64,000 bases of DNA from Chryseobacterium caseinilyticum (GTDB lineage: Bacteria > Bacteroidota > Bacteroidia > Flavobacteriales > Weeksellaceae). Below, one piece after another: positions 61,867 through 64,000 of the stretch. A program made the translations under genes and the position numbers. The stretch covers positions 124,001 through 188,000 of the forward strand of contig NZ_JACYFS010000001.1 in NCBI RefSeq assembly GCF_014837145.1, read 5' to 3'. The notes beneath the pieces were generated by a model. It saw only the letters and a program-made list of their open reading frames with translations, made no database searches and was not told the DNA's origin. How positions within the stretch are numbered: the first letter of the stretch is position 1; every line of letters starts with the position of its first letter.

Positions 61867-62253
61867 TTGGATAATTCAAATAATAATAAAAGAGAATCGG
61901 CTGTCATCAATGGCAGCCGTTTTTCTGATTTATCAGGATTCTACGAAGAAGTTTCTCAGGTTTTGATGAAAGATGAAGATTGGAAAGTCGGTACGCTCGA
62001 TGGATTTGATGACATTTTGTATGGATTTACAGGTGAAATGATCTGGAAAGATTCTCAAAAATCAAAGGAAGATTTAGGATTAGAAGCAACAATGAAATTC
62101 TACGAAATTAAAATCAGCCAAGGAAAACCATTCAATATCAATTTGGCCCGGCAAAAACTGGATGATTTGATTTCCGGCAACGGACAGACATTGTACGATA
62201 TTTTAATTGAAATTATTGAATCGCATAAAAATATAACCTTAGTTTTAGATTAA
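61867..62253 (+). CDS. Barstar-like ribonuclease inhibitor
   Basis: 128 residues. After a short polar start (from a TTG; no ATG is close) it follows the barstar pattern: AVINGSRFSDLSGFYEEVSQ, then DEDWKVGTLDGFDDILYG, where the helix and acidic loop face the RNase active site. Barstar-type proteins neutralise extracellular or toxin ribonucleases. No barnase-like gene is adjacent, so its target is unknown; the acidic loop (DGFDD) is kept. It is followed, 1 base later, by a hydrolase gene, so the three genes to 63217 probably form one transcript. Confidence 0.8.
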   Translation: MDNSNNNKRESAVINGSRFSDLSGFYEEVSQVLMKDEDWKVGTLDGFDDILYGFTGEMIWKDSQKSKEDLGLEATMKFYEIKISQGKPFNINLARQKLDDLISGNGQTLYDILIEIIESHKNITLVLD

Positions 62254-62254
62254 A

Positions 62255-62884
62255 ATGAAGAAGAAAATGATGTACGGATTATTTTTTGGCGACAGCATAA
62301 CTTATGGCGAATACGATGGCGTTTTCGGTGGCTGGGTCGATATTCTCAAACGGTACGCTTTGCAGAAGTACAATGAAGGAGGGAATGAATTAATTCTTTT
62401 CAATCTTGGTATCGGCGGTGAAACTTCACAAGGTTTGGTTAAAAGAATTCAAAACGAAATGACTGCCAGAAATGCTGAAGATGGAAATATTGTATTCATC
62501 GGTTACGGCGCCAATGACTTGGCTGTGAAAGATCAAAAGCAGATGATAAATCCTGAACAATTTAAAGCGAATATTGAAAAGGCAATTCAACAGGCACAGG
62601 ATTTTTCAAACGAGATTTATCTGGTGAGTATTCTTCCCATTTCAGAAAAAGTAGCGGGTAAAATTTCCGCAACCGGAAAAGTAAGAAGGAATGAAGAAGT
62701 TTTGGTTTACAATCAAATTCTGAAAGGTATTGCCATTGAAAATTCTTTAATTTATATTGATTTTCATTCGGCATTTTTAGAAGATAAAGAAGTTTTACTT
62801 TCACAAGACGGTGTACATCCCAACGAAAAAGGATATGGAATGATGGCTGAAATTGCAATTCCAATTATTGAAAAATATTTATAA
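62255..62884 (+). CDS. SGNH/GDSL-type hydrolase
   Basis: 209 residues. The catalytic serine is in FGDSITYG (Ser14), the glycine oxyanion residue in LGIGGETSQG, the asparagine in GYGANDLA, and the Asp-His pair in DGVHPNEKGYG. No signal peptide is seen, so it is cytoplasmic. The substrate is unclear; esterases and arylesterases of this size are common. The first few residues (MKKKM) may be extra and MMYGLFFGDS the real start. It follows the barstar gene by 1 base and precedes the cyclotransferase gene by none. Confidence 0.9.
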   Translation: MKKKMMYGLFFGDSITYGEYDGVFGGWVDILKRYALQKYNEGGNELILFNLGIGGETSQGLVKRIQNEMTARNAEDGNIVFIGYGANDLAVKDQKQMINPEQFKANIEKAIQQAQDFSNEIYLVSILPISEKVAGKISATGKVRRNEEVLVYNQILKGIAIENSLIYIDFHSAFLEDKEVLLSQDGVHPNEKGYGMMAEIAIPIIEKYL

Positions 62885-63217
62885 ATGCCTAACTTATTTT
62901 CATACGGAACTTTGCAGAAAGAGCAGGTTCAGCTCGAAACATTTGGAAGAATTTTAAGAGGTGAAAAAGATATTGTTGTTGGATATCAACTGAAAATGCT
63001 TGAAATAAAAGATCCCGAAGTTCTACGGAAAAGCAATCAGAAATACCATCCGATTTTGGAATTTTCAGGAAACAGTGCAGATGAAGTGGAAGGTGTCCTT
63101 TTTCAAGTGAGTGATGAGGAAATTCTTCACGCTGATGAATATGAAGTGGACGACTACAAAAGAATTGAAACTGTTTTTAAATCCGAAAAGAAAGGATTTA
63201 TCTACGTAGGAAAATAG
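62885..63217 (+). CDS. Gamma-glutamylcyclotransferase/AIG2-like protein
   Basis: 110 residues. The start LFSYGTLQKEQVQLETFGR is the AIG2/GGCT signature, where the YGTL loop binds substrate. The catalytic glutamate is in HADEYEVDDYKRIE, the last part of the family pattern. Members remove gamma-glutamyl groups as 5-oxoproline, but many short bacterial members have unproven substrates. It follows the SGNH hydrolase gene without a gap, so the three small enzymes are likely co-expressed. Confidence 0.87.
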   Translation: MPNLFSYGTLQKEQVQLETFGRILRGEKDIVVGYQLKMLEIKDPEVLRKSNQKYHPILEFSGNSADEVEGVLFQVSDEEILHADEYEVDDYKRIETVFKSEKKGFIYVGK

Positions 63218-63277
63218 ACTTGAAGGTCCATTAGAGAATTACAGCAAAAAAATCTGTGAAATCTGTGGGAACATAAA

Positions 63278-63634
63278 TTAACAAAAAATATATTTCCAGT
63301 ATACAAAAACACCCACGATGACAGAAGCTGCCGCAATCATAGTCACAGCTCCAGCGGAAATATCTTTAATGAAACCGATTCTTTTATCAAATTCAGGATG
63401 AATAATATCGCAAATCTTTTCGATGGCTGTATTGAAAGTTTCAGCGGCTAAAACTCCGATAGAAACTGTTAAGACCAAAACAGTGTCAAGCACAGAAAGT
63501 TTCAGATAAAAAATCAAAAAAATATTAATCAGCAGAGCCACCACTTCAATCTGAAAATTTCTTTCAGACTTAAGCATCATCCAAATTCCACGAAAGGAGT
63601 TGATAAAGCTTTTGTGAATAGGAGGTTTTTTCAT
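63278..63634 (-). CDS. dgkA: Diacylglycerol/undecaprenol kinase DgkA family
   Basis: 118 residues with three membrane helices. The family core is clear: IHKSFINSFRGIWMMLKSER, then the catalytic stretch VLAAETFNTAIEKICD with its glutamates and asparagine, and KDISAGAVTMIAAASVIVG. DgkA-like enzymes phosphorylate diacylglycerol or undecaprenol at the inner membrane. The gene is convergent with the preceding operon and divergent from dnaN. Confidence 0.93.
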   Translation of the reverse strand: MKKPPIHKSFINSFRGIWMMLKSERNFQIEVVALLINIFLIFYLKLSVLDTVLVLTVSIGVLAAETFNTAIEKICDIIHPEFDKRIGFIKDISAGAVTMIAAASVIVGVFVYWKYIFC

Positions 63635-63750
63635 TTTTAAAATTGATGTTTGGCAAAGATAGTTGATTAAATAATTCAGGAAAAAAATAATTCTTTTGAT
63701 GGTTGTTAATAACTCTCAGTATTATTCTTTTCTATCTGTGTTCTATTTGT

Positions 63751-63758
63751 TATATTTG
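63751..63758 (+). promoter_or_regulatory. Promoter -7 box for dnaN
   Basis: TATATTTG is an exact match to TAnnTTTG, 107 bases before the dnaN ATG, giving a leader of about 100 bases that contains a short ORF. Confidence 0.6.
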
Positions 63759-63779
63759 TAAAAACTTATTTTTAAATCT

Positions 63780-63869
63780 ATGAAATCGCTTTTGTTTTCT
63801 AAAATAAACTTTTGTTTTAGTTTTGCGATTACATGTGACCAATTAAAAACAATAATAATCTACATATGA
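63780..63869 (+). CDS. Possible 29-residue leader ORF overlapping dnaN
   Basis: It starts MKSLLFSKINFCFSFAITCD and ends with a TGA that overlaps the dnaN ATG as ATGA, a layout that allows translational coupling. It is too short to judge by composition, and could be chance. Confidence 0.25.
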   Translation: MKSLLFSKINFCFSFAITCDQLKTIIIYI

Positions 63870-64000
63870 AATTTATTATTTCAAGTGGTGAACTGCAGAA
63901 AGCATTGCAAACTGTAAGTGGCGTAATATCAAGCTCTCAGTCGAGACCGATTTTAGAAAACTATCTTTTTGAGTTAAACGAAAATAACCTTACCATAACC
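63866..64000 (+). CDS. dnaN: DNA polymerase III beta clamp, N-terminal part
   Basis: The first 45 codons are visible, reading MKFIISSGELQKALQTVSGV and then the SRPILENYLF motif, the standard beginning of the sliding clamp. The gene runs off the right edge. The clamp holds the replicative polymerase on DNA. A promoter-like box is at 63751. No dnaA gene or origin is seen next to it here. Confidence 0.94.
   Translation, partial: MKFIISSGELQKALQTVSGVISSSQSRPILENYLFELNENNLTIT

Noticed and set aside
1..64000. rRNA, tRNA, or complete insertion sequence
   Set aside because: None was recognised by reading both strands; a tRNA scan was not possible here, so a missed tRNA cannot be excluded.

Overview
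The window looks like chromosomal DNA of a flavobacterium close to Chryseobacterium (Bacteroidota). This rests on the gliding genes gldF and gldG, a T9SS-type sorting domain, a DUF6266 protein, AT-rich intergenic DNA, many starts preceded by the Bacteroidota -7 box TAnnTTTG, and weak Shine-Dalgarno signals. No rRNA, tRNA, CRISPR array or complete insertion sequence was seen.

Layout. 1-5.7 kb is accessory: a type I restriction-modification pair (hsdM, partial hsdS) read leftward, two tandem paralogous unknown genes, a small HTH gene, a tandem array of hairpin repeats, a DUF6266 gene and a repeat-rich gap. 5.7-16.4 kb holds a DKNYY envelope protein, small envelope genes, a membrane TPR/HTH regulator, a pair of overlapping HTH genes with a decayed fragment behind them, two secreted proteins and a large gap with one small ORF. 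16.4-25.1 kb has an HD-type hydrolase, a rhodanese, queG and an RND efflux operon (adaptor, pump, outer-membrane channel) led by a small lipoprotein gene. 25.4-36.6 kb mixes a TIGR02117 protein, a JmjC-type cupin, kbl, hemJ, gldFG and several secreted unknowns.

36.7-41.2 kb is a sulfate assimilation cluster (Rrf2 regulator, APS-reductase-type cysH, cysD, cysN, TauE-type permease). 41.9-51.3 kb is a haem locus: a TonB receptor, HmuY-type lipoprotein, periplasmic binding protein, permease, ATPase, a methyltransferase and an HmuS-type haem-handling protein. Divergent from it is a T9SS cargo protein with two adhesin-type domains, and the intervening DNA carries three copies of one inverted-repeat operator. 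A ChaN-type protein follows at 52 kb after a striking array of nineteen 21-bp units.

53-64 kb contains a secreted peptide-deformylase-like protein with an altered metal motif, an HxlR regulator divergent from a DsbA-like lipoprotein over a nested palindrome array, purB, purL, a barstar-like/SGNH hydrolase/gamma-glutamylcyclotransferase trio, a diacylglycerol kinase and the start of dnaN.

The observations I consider most worth following up are the shared operator of the haem receptor and the T9SS adhesin, the two exactly 21-bp-phased repeat arrays, the Cys-to-Asp change in the secreted deformylase-like protein, and the palindromic operators next to -7 boxes at 27.7 and 54.8 kb.
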